Shown: positions 43,855-55,320 of the stretch, one piece after another
Layout: each line of letters opens with the position of its first letter
Numbering within the stretch: the first letter of the stretch is position 1
Assembly: GCA_903813345.2 (NCBI GenBank)
Contig: CAIIXF020000008.1
Span: 12,119,278-12,183,277 of the forward strand
Source: Owenia fusiformis
Lineage: Eukaryota; Annelida; Polychaeta; Sabellida; Oweniidae
Direction: 5' to 3'
DNA: 64,000 bases
Notes under the pieces: generated by a model
Seen by the model: the letters and a program-made list of their open reading frames with translations, nothing else
The model's database searches: none
Told to the model about the DNA's origin: nothing
Program-made: the position numbers and the translations under genes

Positions 43855-46655
43855 AGATTGCATTCATAATAGGAGTCTCATTAGATATGTTCTCATAGGC
43901 TAACGCATAATATTAGCAATCGAATGCTTGTTGTTGGTGTTGCTTGACTGTTTAGTATTAAAAGGCACAATTCTGGATAAATACTCAAGGGTACACAGAT
44001 TGAGCTCAGTTTGTAAAGATCTCTGTCTGTTTATGTCCATAGTGAAGTATTATAAGTTATTGAATGATTTGAAGTGCAATACAGGATATATTATGTTCGA
44101 GAAAGTTTGTATTGGAACGAGACGAAGTCAAGTGCCAATACAGAATATCGAGACAGAATATATCCTGTATTGCACTTCAAATCATTCAATAACGTTTTTA
44201 TCGTGTGATCCTCTGTATTGCTACTGAGATTGTCCCCTCCGTACCAATATTTTCTGTATTGCGAGTGAGATGATCAACAGGGACAACCTTAGTAGCAATA
44301 CAGATTGGTACAGCACAAGAACTGACCAATCAGAGGGCTTCATTTTACAGATCATACGATAAATATATATACATGTTTTGTAACATATGTATGTATATTG
44401 TCACATATTTATTTAAGAGAAATTTTATTTTGACAAATCAATTTCACCTTTTATTGGTGAAGTTTCATGATCTTCTATTTGTGTTAAATTGGAAAAATTA
44501 ATTTACCTATCAAGCATTAGTACAAAACGTGGTCTCATGAAATGTAACAGTTTGGACTTTAATACTCTTATTTATACAATTCAAGTATTTATATTAGCTT
44601 GTGCATCCTTTGGATATTTTGAAGGATTGTTTTATATTCAGGAAGATGATTCGGATAAACTGGATTTTACTGAACACCCCTAATTTCTTAAAAACAAACT
44701 GATTCAGAAGGTGCATCTGGAGAAGCCATGTTGTTTTATATATGAGAATCTTTATGTTACCCTTCGATAGTGTTTTCTGAGGCAGTTCAAATTGGTATAG
44801 TGACTCTTCAGTTCTACCTGAGAAAAAGCATTCCTTTGTCCAAGAATCAAGTATTTTATGCAATATACATAGTAGTATAAGATGCTACCTAAACATCATT
44901 TACTAGCAGATTGTAAATTTTAGTAGTACATTTAATAAATTATAGTTACAACAAGATACTGATATTTCTGTGTTGATTCATCTCTCTGGTTATATATTAA
45001 GTAATATAATAAAAATGTATAATTTTAAATAAGTAAATAAACTTGAGTTATTTAAGATACTGATAGTTGACTGTTATTTGACCAAAATTGTGTGGTTGTG
45101 AAAGAATGATGGTGAGTGAAAACAGCAGTTGAGCAAGAATGATGTTTGGTGAGAATTCTAGGATAAATTGTGATTTGCGATCATGGATGAAGACGAACTG
45201 TATTATAGGTGCATTTGCTAACTATCACTTGTCTCAAACCTTATAAAATTTCACTTTCTATTCTGCTAGTCCCAGAGTCTCCAAATTTCTTGAAGATATT
45301 TTAATTTGAAATTGGATTTGATTCTTTGTGAGGTAAAATCTGATGACAGTTTTGGAGATATTTAAGTCCTGGATTCAGTGCATTCTGGACTGATTATTCC
45401 TCTAAGGTGTTGTTTCAAACTTAGCACGGGATACGTAGAATTGAATGTTGAGTTGAGGAAACAACACCTGAGTGGAATGAATCAGCCACAATGTATTGAG
45501 TCTTGGACTTTCTTTTCATAATTGCAAAATATTTTATACAATATCAATTAAAAGATATGATAGTTTTGGGAGTGGTGACTTAGAGGATGGTTTGAGACAT
45601 CACCCATTATGAACATGCATCAGTCATGCAATCTGTGTCAAATTGTGAGTGGTCTCGTTTGTGGGACCTGGGAGACATAGCCTAGTGTCTAAGCTTCCCT
45701 GAACCACTGTCAGTGATTATGTGACAGGTAGAGTATATTTAGTTGATCTTTGGAGATGACAATGGTGGTGTCATCTCATTTTGTCATTTTTGTAGAGAAT
45801 GAACGGACATCCCAATCCTGTACCCATGCTGCACAAATCTTTTTAATGATATTATATAAAATCTTTTGCTATGTGTAAAAATAATTCTAGCACATGATAA
45901 ATTGTCAATAAATTCGAGGTGCTTTACAGCTTTAATGCACCTAATGTCTCTTTTGTGCTTGCCTTTGAGGTCTTTCATGTCTCATACAAAAGACCGTTGG
46001 TATTATATAACCATGTGTGTTAAATTGAAACCTTTTTAGTGTTGCACCCATGGGCACTAAACAGATTGCACCATGAGAATCTTTGGAATTTAATCTGTTT
46101 CTAACATTCAAACTTTCTTCTTTATCTAGACTGTCATGCACATTTGGATAATGTTATTCTCTAACAATTATATGCTTGGTTGTTTTAGGCTAACTTTTAA
46201 GAAGTAATTCAAAGCATTACACTTTAGTACTCTACAATTTATTTTGTTAGTTAAACCACCCATGCATTGTCTAGCATCCAAGCTGTGATTTTTTGTAAAA
46301 AAATATTTTAGAGAAAGTAAAACTTATCTGCATTTTACCACCCATCCTTTAAATGAAATAAATAATCAAATGACGATCTCTCCAGCGTCAGAGCAACTGT
46401 AAAACATCTAAAATCAGGACTTAATGCCCTGTTGAGAAAAAGTCCATGGGAGATCACTACATGTTGATTTTTTGTGCAGCTTGTCATCCTTTGAACACAG
46501 GCCTCCAGAATTTGTACCTCCTAATTCATTTGAAGAAGGAAGGGACATTGTGGATGATGTCTTGAGCCCTGTGTTCGGAGAATGTGAGAAGGCGCTTAAG
46601 TACTAGGCCTATATTGTCAACAAATGAAGTTTAAAATATTACTTTCTATTTTCAG
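43855..46655. other. Spacer P4-P5
   Basis: 2.8 kb without a recognised gene. It contains the fold-back repeat at 44056-44193 and related GTATTGC/GCAATAC strings to 44330. The rest is AT-rich intron or UTR. Small frames at 43928, 44489 and 45784 have no domain. Confidence 0.45.
44056..44193. repeat. Perfect 37-bp inverted repeat
   Basis: 44056-44092 and 44157-44193 are exact reverse complements (GTTATTGAATGATTTGAAGT... and its complement) around a 64-base loop. The loop and downstream 140 bases are built of further CAATACAG/CTGTATTG pairs. Likely a small fold-back element. Confidence 0.85.
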
Positions 46656-47353
46656 GTCCCCATGCCTTTATAACAGTTACAGAAGATGGTGAGAGGGTCT
46701 ACCATTGTGACACATGCACACAAACCTTCTCAAATAGCTCACTACTTTTAAAACACATGAAAGATCACCATGGTGATAAACCTTACCGCTGTAATCATTG
46801 TGAACTAAGGTTTGCAACGCTACCTTTCTGGAGCCAGCATATGATGAGACACAAGGGAGAAAAACACTTTGAGTGTGACATATGTGGGAAAAAGTTATGC
46901 GATGTGAACTCCTTAGGGCATCATAGAAAAATTCATTCAGGTGTTAGGAAACACATGTGCCAGATATGCGGCAAAAAGTTCATTACGTTACATAACCTAG
47001 CAGTTCATGAAAGTAGCCACAGTGATTTTAAACCACACAAATGTACCATATGTGGTAAAGGATATCAACATAAGGCAATGGTAACCCGACACATGCGTAA
47101 CACTCATAAAAATACCTTTATGTGCCAATCATGTGGGGCAAGCTTTTCACGGAAAGATAACCTTAAAGCTCATGAGAGGATCCATACTGGCGAGAAACCA
47201 TATAGATGTGAAATATGCGGAAAAGGGTTTGCTCAGATGGCATCTCTAAAATGTCATGATAGAACTTGTAATAAGAATGTGCATCAGATACATAAAGAGA
47301 CCTTTGGTGTTCACTATATGGAAACGAGTGGACATGTGGATATGTCCATATAG
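46656..47353 (+). CDS. Terminal zinc-finger exon P5 (7 fingers)
   Basis: Acceptor ATTTTCAG (AG at 46654-46655), phase 1; stop at 47351-47353. The exon extends about 100 bases upstream of its first ATG (46757): the leader PHAFITVTEDGERVYHC and the whole first finger precede it, so that ATG is not the start. Seven fingers: CDTC, CNHC (Trp), CDIC (CDVNSLGHH), CQIC (ITLHNLAVH), CTIC (YQHKAMVTRH), CQSC (FSRKDNLKAHERIH) and a C2HC end (AQMASLKCHDRTC). A 25-residue tail follows, containing HVDMSI. AATAAA near 47990 may serve it. Confidence 0.87.
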
Positions 47354-48646
47354 TGCTTTCAAAGGAATTCAGTTGAGTCGGGTAATATGTTATTGATATA
47401 ACTTGATTTAAGGATGTCCTCTGGTTTCAGGTTTAGAATTTTCTGTAAAAAGTTTTGCAACTTTTGCTCAAGTTTGGTTTTTTACACCCCCAATCCGCAC
47501 TCTATAATAATCATGGTACTGTACGGTACATTAAGAGTATGGTACCGTTGTAGCAAAGTGCCGTACAGTGTTCACGGTACATATGGTATTGTTTTAGTCG
47601 TTGGTACCTTATGGTACCATATTTCACGGTACTGTATAGTACCATTTCCAAAATGGTACAGTACTGTTGCAGATTGGCTGTGTAAGATCCTATCTGGCAT
47701 ACAGTTAATATTAATATGAAAACTTTTGAAAAGCATATGCTATATTCTTAGTCAGTCCATTAAAGCTCTAAAATGTCAATTCCTGACTTAGTAGACAGGG
47801 AACTTCCAATAGGACCATACATAAGAATCAGATTTACACCCAAAATCACACTTTGGTGTATTTAACCTTTTCCTAAATTCACAAAAATACTTTTTGTACT
47901 CTATACTTCCAATATTGACAATAAAAATTAGGGGTCAGTGATCATCAAGTTCAATTTTATCCAGCTGGGGACATCCTTAAAGCTATAGAAATAAATCAAT
48001 CAATAAGTTCACAGTAAACTTTAAAAATGAGTTGATAATCAGAATTATTTTGTCAGAGTTGATTGTTGGCAATTGATTGTTGAGTAAGAATTGATTGTTT
48101 GAGCTTGCATTGATTGTGGAGTGAAAATTTGATTGTGCTAAAATTGATTGTGCTAAATTGGTTGTGCTAAAATTGATTGTGCTAAAATTGATTGTGCTAA
48201 ATTGGTTGTGCTAAAATTGATTGTTGAATAAGAATTTATGTTGGAGTTCAAATGTAAATCAATCTGATGAATGATAATTAACCACCAATAATTTAAAGTT
48301 GGGTGAAATTAATGGTTGAAGAATACTGTTTGAGCAATAATAATTCATAAAGATTAATATTCCTTATTCAGTCCAGCCAACAGTTGTGGAGACAAATGTT
48401 AAGTAAGGATTGATGTTTTAGCTAATATTGATTGTTGAATAAGAATTTATGTTGGAGTTCAAATGTAAATCAATCTGATGAATGATAATTAACCACCAAT
48501 AATTTAAAGTTGGGTGAAATTAATGGTTGAAGAATACTGTTTGAGCAATAATAATTCATAAAGATTAATATTCCTTATTCAGTCCAGCCAACAGTTGTGG
48601 AGACAAATGTATTTTAATTAACATTTAATTGTTTATTATGTTTCAG
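47354..48646. repeat. Spacer P5-P6 with GGTAC cluster and direct repeats
   Basis: 47515-47680 is dense in GGTAC/GTACC words. 48060-48235 is a degenerate tandem repeat (AAATTGATTGTGCT). 48216-48399 and 48427-48610 are a direct duplication of about 184 bases, identical as far as I can read, whose second copy ends 36 bases before the P6 acceptor. No gene. Confidence 0.75.
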
Positions 48647-49449
48647 GTCCAAAACCCTTCATACGAGTAGATGAACAAGACAATGTTACATACCATTGTG
48701 ATTACTGTGACAAAGTTACAAGCACCAATATCAAACTGAACCGACATATGAGGCAACACTGTGAAGACGGAAGATTCCTAAGATGTAGACATTGCGACAA
48801 AAGCTACAAAAACTTAGTGAAATGGAGTAAACATATGATGACTCATCGTAATGAAAAACATTTCACATGCGAGACATGTGGTCGGGCGTTTAAAAGCCAA
48901 ATGTCTTTGTATCATCATCGAGAAACACACGACCCTTCAAGGTTATTCGTATGCACAATCTGTGGTGAAGGGTTCAAAAATAGAGCGTGCATGAGAATGC
49001 ATGAACATCGCCATGATGATTTTAAACCTCATATATGCCCTGAATGTGGTAAGAGTTTTCAACACAAAACACTATTGTATAAACACAGAGCATCCCATAA
49101 TAAAACATATGTATGTGCCACATGTGGAAAAGCATTCAGTCAAAGGCATAATCTAAAAGTACACGAATACCTTCACACTGGTGAAAAACCATACTGTTGT
49201 CAATATTGTGGTAAAGGTTTTGCACAGTTAGCATCTTTACAATGCCACTACAAGAGCTGTACAATAAAACTCAGTCAAGAACCCAAAGAAACAAATAAAA
49301 GTAATCCTGACTCTGAAACAATTAACTCAATCCAACAAATTGTTGACCAGAATATTTATCTACCAGGAATATTTCAGAGAGATGTGAGAGAGGGGGATTT
49401 GTTGAATTCAGAGAATTATATGAGATATGGCTCCTTATCCCATAAGTAG
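48647..49449 (+). CDS. Terminal zinc-finger exon P6 (7 fingers, longer tail)
   Basis: Acceptor TTTCAG (AG at 48645-48646), phase 1; stop at 49447-49449. Leader GPKPFIRVDEQDNVTYHC is closer to M6 and M7 than to P1 to P5. Finger 1 is diverged (CDYCDKVTSTNIKLNRH, lacking the usual Phe). The others are canonical: Trp in finger 2, FKSQMSLYHH, FKNRACMRMH, FQHKTLLYKH, FSQRHNLKVH and a C2HC end (AQLASLQCHYKSC). The tail of about 70 residues is polar, with no domain. It is the last exon of the array and probably an old member. Confidence 0.88.
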
Positions 49450-52400
49450 TTGCATGCATGAGCCTACTGGCGTGAAATCCAAAAAAAACTAGTCCCATAT
49501 ATCTACAATTTCACAAAAGTCCTGAGGCCATGAATTTATACGATCCAAGAATTTATCTGGATAAATTTTATCTTTTTGGATTATTGATCTGGATTAATAT
49601 TTGGTGAACTTATATATGATCCTAGGATTTTGGGGGAATCCCCAAGATTTATCCAAATTACATTAGAAAAATCGGAAAATCAATCCACCTATGTTATGGT
49701 GGATGAGATTTGGATAAAAATCCTAAAGATTGTACGAATTCACCAATGTTTGGATAAATTCAAAGATTAATCCCACAATTTAATTCAATGGCTGTTTGAT
49801 GATTTTAAAATGTTTACTTGTAAATTATTTTGCTATTCAAAGTGTGATATTTATCACCATGTGTCTTGTTTATGTAATTATGTAATATTTAACTAATTTA
49901 TGTGAAGACTAATTACATATTTGCATTATAAAAACAAGCAGATGTATATTATACATGTATAAACACATTTGAATATTTCTCGGGAAAGTATATTCCTTTG
50001 CTAGTTTTGCTTAGATTTTTTGTCTCAAGCATATTTTAAAAAATCAATAGTGTCATCACAGAAGTCTTTGTTATGTATATTTCTCATTTACGGGATGTGC
50101 ATCAACAGAATGTGTTCCTTCTATTGATTTTAATTGAACCCAGAAACAGTTGTTGTTATATGAACTCATCAATTTATGCCAACGTCTATTTTCTAATGCT
50201 TACAAAGAAGTCCAACAATAAACCTTTGATTTTAAGGTTATCTGGCATGTCTGGCAAAAAATAAATTTGGGCATTTCTGTATCTTCAATATCTTCTTTTT
50301 TGATAATTACTTGTTTATGGAAAACATAGGCATGATGTTTGAAGAGGTTTCTAACATTTACACTTTCTATCCTTTAATTTTGTCTGATGTTTTGTAAATT
50401 GTCTCAATTTTTAACAGTGTTATTCACTGGTGCAGTCAATTCTTGAGATTTTAATGATTGAAATGCAGGCACATCTTGTGGCCCTAAAACAACACTCTAA
50501 TTTTGGAATAGCTTTTAATTCTGGTGAAATATACTTGAATTTACTTGTGAAGAGGAATTGTTTCACAGAGCAAACAGCGGTGACTTATGTGATTGAATCT
50601 ACTACATTGAGGTTTAGAGAAACCACGTCTTCCATTTTGGAAAGCTCTTGTATTTGCCATTTTGAACCAAATCGGGAAGTCTATTCAGCATTGCCATTCA
50701 TTCCAGGAAAGTGTGTAAATAGGAAAGGCCCTTATCCATTACATTGGTAAAATGTACCATAACCTATGTACATGTAATGTACTCATAACATTTGAAACCA
50801 TATGTCAAACAGTTATAGTTATGCTATGCTATTGTTGTAATTATGCAGAAAGTGCACAGTTGATATTAAATAAATGATAATTATTTATTTGATAAAAGCA
50901 TACTGTTTGTTAAATATATCTAGGTCCCATTGTATAGTATAAGATTCATATGCTTTTAATCTAACTCTTATGAGTAGGGATCATTTTTGTAAATAAGCAT
51001 ATATACAAGTATTGTACTAATAAGATTTAAAATAGGAAGCAATAAAGCAAATAATAATGTATGCAAGTACAGATAAAAAAATAACTAGAATGAGTATGAG
51101 ATGAAAATATTGATCCAATGTGTTACATTACTGTATTTGTCTTTAATTTGCAAGCCCAAAAATTGCTAAATTAAAGTCGCCAAAATCCCTTGGAATTTGT
51201 CTCGTTTTTGGTTTGGTGAACTTCTGGTTATACGATGGCTTGAGCTGTTAAAATTGTTTAATTTAGAGCATTTTAAATTGTTCATCAACAATTAAATTGG
51301 ATTAGGCGGAAGGTAATGACACAAATAAAGATATTCAATTTATCCCCTTGAAAAACTGCCAAATTAAATAGTTCAGTTGCACACATCAGATTCCAAGAAA
51401 TTTGGATAGGTGCCAGATCTTTTTTCTTCAGGACTAAATCTTTTTGGAATTTTTATCATTTGAAGAGGACATATTGTTCGACGAACCAGCATACACAGGA
51501 ATTTACTATTTGAATAATGTGACATTGAGACCTTCAAAGAGCAGTAAAATACAAAACCCACAACATAAAATACGATCCCAAGATTTATTATGACAAAATG
51601 TCACCACCTTGTTACTGACAATTTTATTCAATCTTAGTCAGATTTTAATTTCTTAGAACTTGTAGATGATTTTAAAAAAAATTGGTCGATTTGAAGCAAG
51701 TTGTAAAAATACCTTTTTTGATCCTGAGTAGGTCATTGAAGGTGAAATCTCAAATCTAAAGTCAGATTTGAACTTCTGAGAACTTGTAGATGAGTTTGAA
51801 AAAATTGGTCAATTTGAAGCAAGATGAAAAAAACCTTTTTGTCCTGAAAATGTCATTGAAGGTCAAATCTTTTTTTGACATTGAGAATGTCATTGAAGGT
51901 CATATCTATAGTCAGATTTGAACTGTTGAGGACTTGTAGGTGATTTTGAAAAAAAGAATTGGTCAATTTGAAGCAAGTTGAAAAAATACCTTTTTGACCT
52001 TTTTGACCTTAAGAGGTCATTGAAGGTCAAATCTGAAGTCACATTTGAACTTCTGATAACTTATAGATGATTTTGAAAAAAAGAAATTGGTCAATTTGAA
52101 GCAAGTTGAAAAAGACCTTTTTGACCTTGAGAAGGTCAAATCTAAAGTCAGATTTGAACTTCTGAAAACTTGTACATGATTTTGAAAAAAATGTGTCAAT
52201 TTGAAACAAGTTGAAAAAATCCCTTTTTGACCTTGAGAAGGTCATTGAAGATCAAATCTAAAGTCATATTTGAACTTCTGATAACTTCTAGATGATTTTG
52301 AAAAAAAGAATTGGTCAATTTGAAGCAAGTTGAAAAAATACCTTTTTGACCTTTTTTGACCTTGAAAAGGTCATGAAAGGTCAAATCTTAAATATAAAGT

Positions 52401-53399
52401 CAGAGTTGAACTTTTGAAAAAAAATTGAAGCCAGTCTAAACCGTATTTGTTAAGTTATTGGGAGTTGTAAGAATTTGTTACATACGCCGATCACAGAAAT
52501 TCCATACATCCTGTCTTCCTGTCTATCTCTGTTTCATGTGATACATATTTTCTGACAAAAATCACATATTCCACAGGTACCTCATAGCAGTCTAAGGGCA
52601 AAATATCTCATCAAGTTATTCTTTTCATATGGTCTGCTGTTGTTACAAATCCAATTACAAAATAAATTTCTGGATTAACCCCATATTGTATCATTACTTG
52701 GAGATATTTATCTAATTCATACCCCCCACCCCATTGTTCTTTTAGTAACAGCCTGGTTGATAGAATTTAAATAAAATAAGAAATCGTACATTTATAAAAA
52801 TTTATTTGTTTAAAATAAATTGATTAGTAAAATATTATAACAGAACGAGATTTTAAAAATGTGTCTGCTAAAGTTAAGTCAAAATCTCAGCTTCTGGTGT
52901 ATGTGATGGTCAACATTGAAGTTTAATACATGTCCTTGTTCCAATTCCTCTGACACATCTTAACGCACTATATTATGCGTTATATGACATAAACATTAAT
53001 TACTATATGATATAAACATGATAGGTATTAGGTACCATAGGAAAGGAACAAACATCATATGGATTGTGCTTTGATACAAATATTGTAAGGATTGATTGTG
53101 TATGATATGAGCATTGCAAGGATTGATTGTGCATGATACAAACATTGACATGATATAAATAATCTTGTATATACACAACCTTTAATACTCAGATGGGATA
53201 CTGGTGTTAGAGGTCAATACCCTCCAGCAGATGGAACATTTGGAAACTTCCTACGGAAACATGAGGCACATTTTCATAACATGTCATCTAATTCACTCTC
53301 GAATTCTTCCATAAGAAGGTCTAAGGTTCATTCAAAGACCATCTTCATCTTTACTCAAGCTACACACTGAATAGGAATAATATAAGTGTTCGTGTGTTG
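49450..53399. other. P6 3' UTR and intergenic DNA before DNAJC17
   Basis: 49500-49760 is a dispersed repeat (GATCCAAGAATTTATCTGGA, then GGGGGAATCCCCAAGATTTA) also found in pieces at 25.26 and 26.03 kb in the opposite orientation. AATAAA near 50216 and 50868. 51591-52500 is the GTCACCACC-type repeat with about six tandem units. 53000-53160 has a short GATATAAACAT repeat. The 106-codon frame at 50430-50750 shows no domain. Confidence 0.45.
51591..52500. repeat. Tandem-repeat element, inverted copy of the 28.7-29.9 kb family
   Basis: Begins TGACAAAATGTCACCACC and ends in CTTACAACTCC/AACAAATACGG-like sequence complementary to 28835-28870. Between lie about six units of 110-120 bases containing GTCAGATTTGAACTTCTGA and TTGGTCAATTTGAAGCAAGT. 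Reverse-strand frames over it are repeat artefacts. Confidence 0.75.
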
Positions 53400-53513
53400 T
53401 CATCCATCCTCTTCCTTCATTTGATCTATGAGATGTTTGCGTTCCTCAGCTTGGCGCATTCTCATCAGCACAATACTTTCAAAGTCTTTGTCTTCACTCT
53501 CAGTTGTTCCAGT
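53400..53513 (-). CDS. DNAJC17: DNAJC17, last coding exon
   Basis: 38 codons including the TGA stop (53402-53400); acceptor AG at 53515-53514, phase 0. It encodes a short acidic lead and then FESIVLMRMRQAEERKHLID, the conserved C-terminal helix of DNAJC17 (compare the Y-E-S-L-V-M-M-R-M-R-Q-A pattern in vertebrates, from memory of the family). DNAJC17 is a nuclear J-domain protein with an RRM that is linked to the spliceosome. The neighbouring exons upstream match the family in order, which makes the identification firm. Confidence 0.9.
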   Translation of the reverse strand, partial: TGTTESEDKDFESIVLMRMRQAEERKHLIDQMKEEDG

Positions 53514-53819
53514 CTGAAACACAGAGGAAAACTATACATGTACAAAAGAACATTTATCCGAATCATAATAGAAGTTAAATCCTAGTGAATTAATATGTCT
53601 AATCTGAATGCCACAGGAACGGGCCAAAAGTGTTTGAATTACCAGGTGTTCATATTGCAAGATTTTTAAAATATGTGAGTCAATATTAACACTCATATTC
53701 ATAAAAGAAATGCATTAATAAAAATGAAATGCCAATTCTGCACACCAGTAAATGTTGAAAAATACACAATTTTATTATATTTTATATTTTTCAGCATCTT
53801 TTATCATTTTCAATCTTAC

Positions 53820-53993
53820 CATATTACTATATATGGGAAAACTTGTTGTGGAGGGTTGTTCATGTCTATTTGGAGATTGTGTATTCTGGTTGCTATTCTG
53901 ACCACTAGAGGGGGTATTGGTAGGTTTCCCTGACAACCAGGTAAATGATAAAGGATTATTGGGTAATCCCTTCTCTTCATCAACCACACATTG
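53820..53993 (-). CDS. DNAJC17: DNAJC17 exon, end of RRM and linker
   Basis: 174 bases, phase 0 at both ends. Acceptor AG at 53995-53994; donor ATG|GTAAG (53819 downward). It encodes QCVVDEEKGLPNNPLSFTWL, the G-L-x-x-N-P-L-x-x-x-W-L motif that closes the RRM in DNAJC17, followed by a Ser/Asn/Gln-rich linker of about 35 residues that is longer than in vertebrates as I recall them. Confidence 0.9.
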
Positions 53994-54451
53994 CTGAAAT
54001 AAAATTGCATGCCCAATGTCAATGTCTTTATTCAAACAAAAGGCTGGATGGTGTTAAATATGTAAAAACTCATGTTAAGTACTATACATGTAAATATAGA
54101 TTTCAAAATACTGAACCTTGTGGATGACCTTGGATGTCTTCCTGTTTGTTATGTACCCCTATGTACATTGTTACATTAAAATAAAATTAGTTATCTTGAA
54201 TTTGTACTGTAGTATATTTTAATTTATGTAAATGTACAGACACCTTGGAAAGAAACACAGATTTCAGTGATATTTTCTTGATTCCCCGAGAATAATCGTG
54301 TAATTCTAGAAGATCTAAAATGATTGTGGCTACATTGAATTGACAATGAAATACTTCATACATCTAAATTTTACATGTACATTCCAATGCATGGTAATAA
54401 TGAATTCTGCATTCCAATGCATGGTAATAATGAATTCTGCATGCAACTTAC

Positions 54452-54532
54452 TGCACTGAATGCTGATTTAAACTCCACTATAGCACTCCCTCCTTTCTTA
54501 GCAGACAGGATCAGAGCAGTCACTTCACCATA
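54452..54532 (-). CDS. DNAJC17: DNAJC17 exon, RRM core
   Basis: 81 bases (27 codons), phase 0 at both ends. Acceptor TTCCAG (AG at 54534-54533), donor GCA|GTAAGT. YGEVTALILSAKKGGSAIVE followed by FKSAFSA is the RNP part of the DNAJC17 RRM. In the intron just downstream, a 30-base unit (ATTCCAATGCATGGTAATAA) is tandemly duplicated (about 54380-54440). Confidence 0.92.
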
Positions 54533-54992
54533 CTGGAATAAACAGGTACCAGATTTTATACATCTCAATTTCACAATTACACAATGCTTAAGAATCACAC
54601 ATATATTCAGATAGTAACTTAAGTCTCTCATAGGTTGACACCAGCCGGTCCAGATGATTTTATTTATTATTGATGTATAATAAATATATTTTATTGGAGT
54701 GAGACTAAAAGGTATATCGATAACAGAAGCTATTTTCCATATTTTTCAATACTCAGATTTAGTGTGATCATTCAATTGCTGTTTTACCGTTTCAAGATGA
54801 TTCCATATTGTTCCTTGTTTAAGCTAAATAAATTATATTAATTCGTAAATGTTTGTGTTAGTAGCTTCAAATTGCTAAATTAGTCCTGAATCTGCACTAA
54901 AATTTGACAATCAGTTAAAAGCAAAAGAATGCTGTTTTCATACAAATATCACTTGGTTTATCATTACTGAGCATATTCGAGTATTACTGCAC

Positions 54993-55108
54993 CTTATTGA
55001 GTATTTCTGATATGATATCCTCTGTGTATCCACCATTGTTCAGATCTCCTTTCTTACATTTCCACTTTATCTTCAACTTTGGACTCACTTCAGAAACTAC
55101 ATCTTCCT
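54993..55108 (-). CDS. DNAJC17: DNAJC17 exon, start of RRM
   Basis: 116 bases, phase 1 to 0. Acceptor TTTTCAG (AG at 55110-55109), donor AAG|GTGCAG. It encodes PKLKIKWKCKKGDLNNGGYT and DIISEILNK. The L-K-x-K-W-K-C-K-K ... G-G-Y-[ST] signature is specific for DNAJC17. Confidence 0.92.
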
Positions 55109-55320
55109 CTGAAAATATGAAAAGTACTCGTACATATGAATCAATGAGCTGTGATATCTTGATGCATATATTTAGATTTTTTCATATGTGCTATGCTCTC
55201 TCAAGCTGAACATTCAAATCTTGTCGCAAGTGGCAACTTTTTAAAATGCAAAACACTTTAAAAATACCATAGAGAGTGAAATCATGATCATGAACCAATT
55301 TGTAAAGCTCTATTGAACAT

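Larger units (their letters stand above)
24670..50230 (+). other. Plus-strand BTB-C2H2 locus with six candidate alternative terminal exons
   Basis: Gene-level entry and mirror image of the minus locus. It has a promoter with CGCG, CCAAT and ETS motifs, a candidate non-coding exon ending at 24906, a BTB exon 26578-27541, two-finger exons 29976-30140, 30594-30794 and 31866-32021, then terminal exons P1 (35293-35945), P2 (37852-38504), P3 (41237-41868), P4 (43217-43854), P5 (46656-47353) and P6 (48647-49449). Every junction is phase 1. The shared part codes for about 495 residues and each terminal exon adds about 210 to 270. A decayed seventh terminal exon lies at 40495-40720. The right limit is an AATAAA at about 50216 downstream of P6, which is a guess at the last poly(A) site. 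Confidence 0.8.

Noticed and set aside
1-49449. Reading the large zinc-finger exons as 13 independent intronless genes
   Set aside because: All lack a start codon in the conserved leader, all begin at good phase-1 acceptors matching the phase-1 donors of the shared exons, and no first exons were found in front of each.
50430-50750. 106-codon frame downstream of P6
   Set aside because: TTG or ATG-poor context, no domain, sits in presumed 3' UTR or intergenic DNA.
51373-52384. Reverse-strand frames of about 60-70 codons (MTFSRSKR..., FFNLFQID...)
   Set aside because: Products of the 110-120-bp tandem repeat at 51591-52500.
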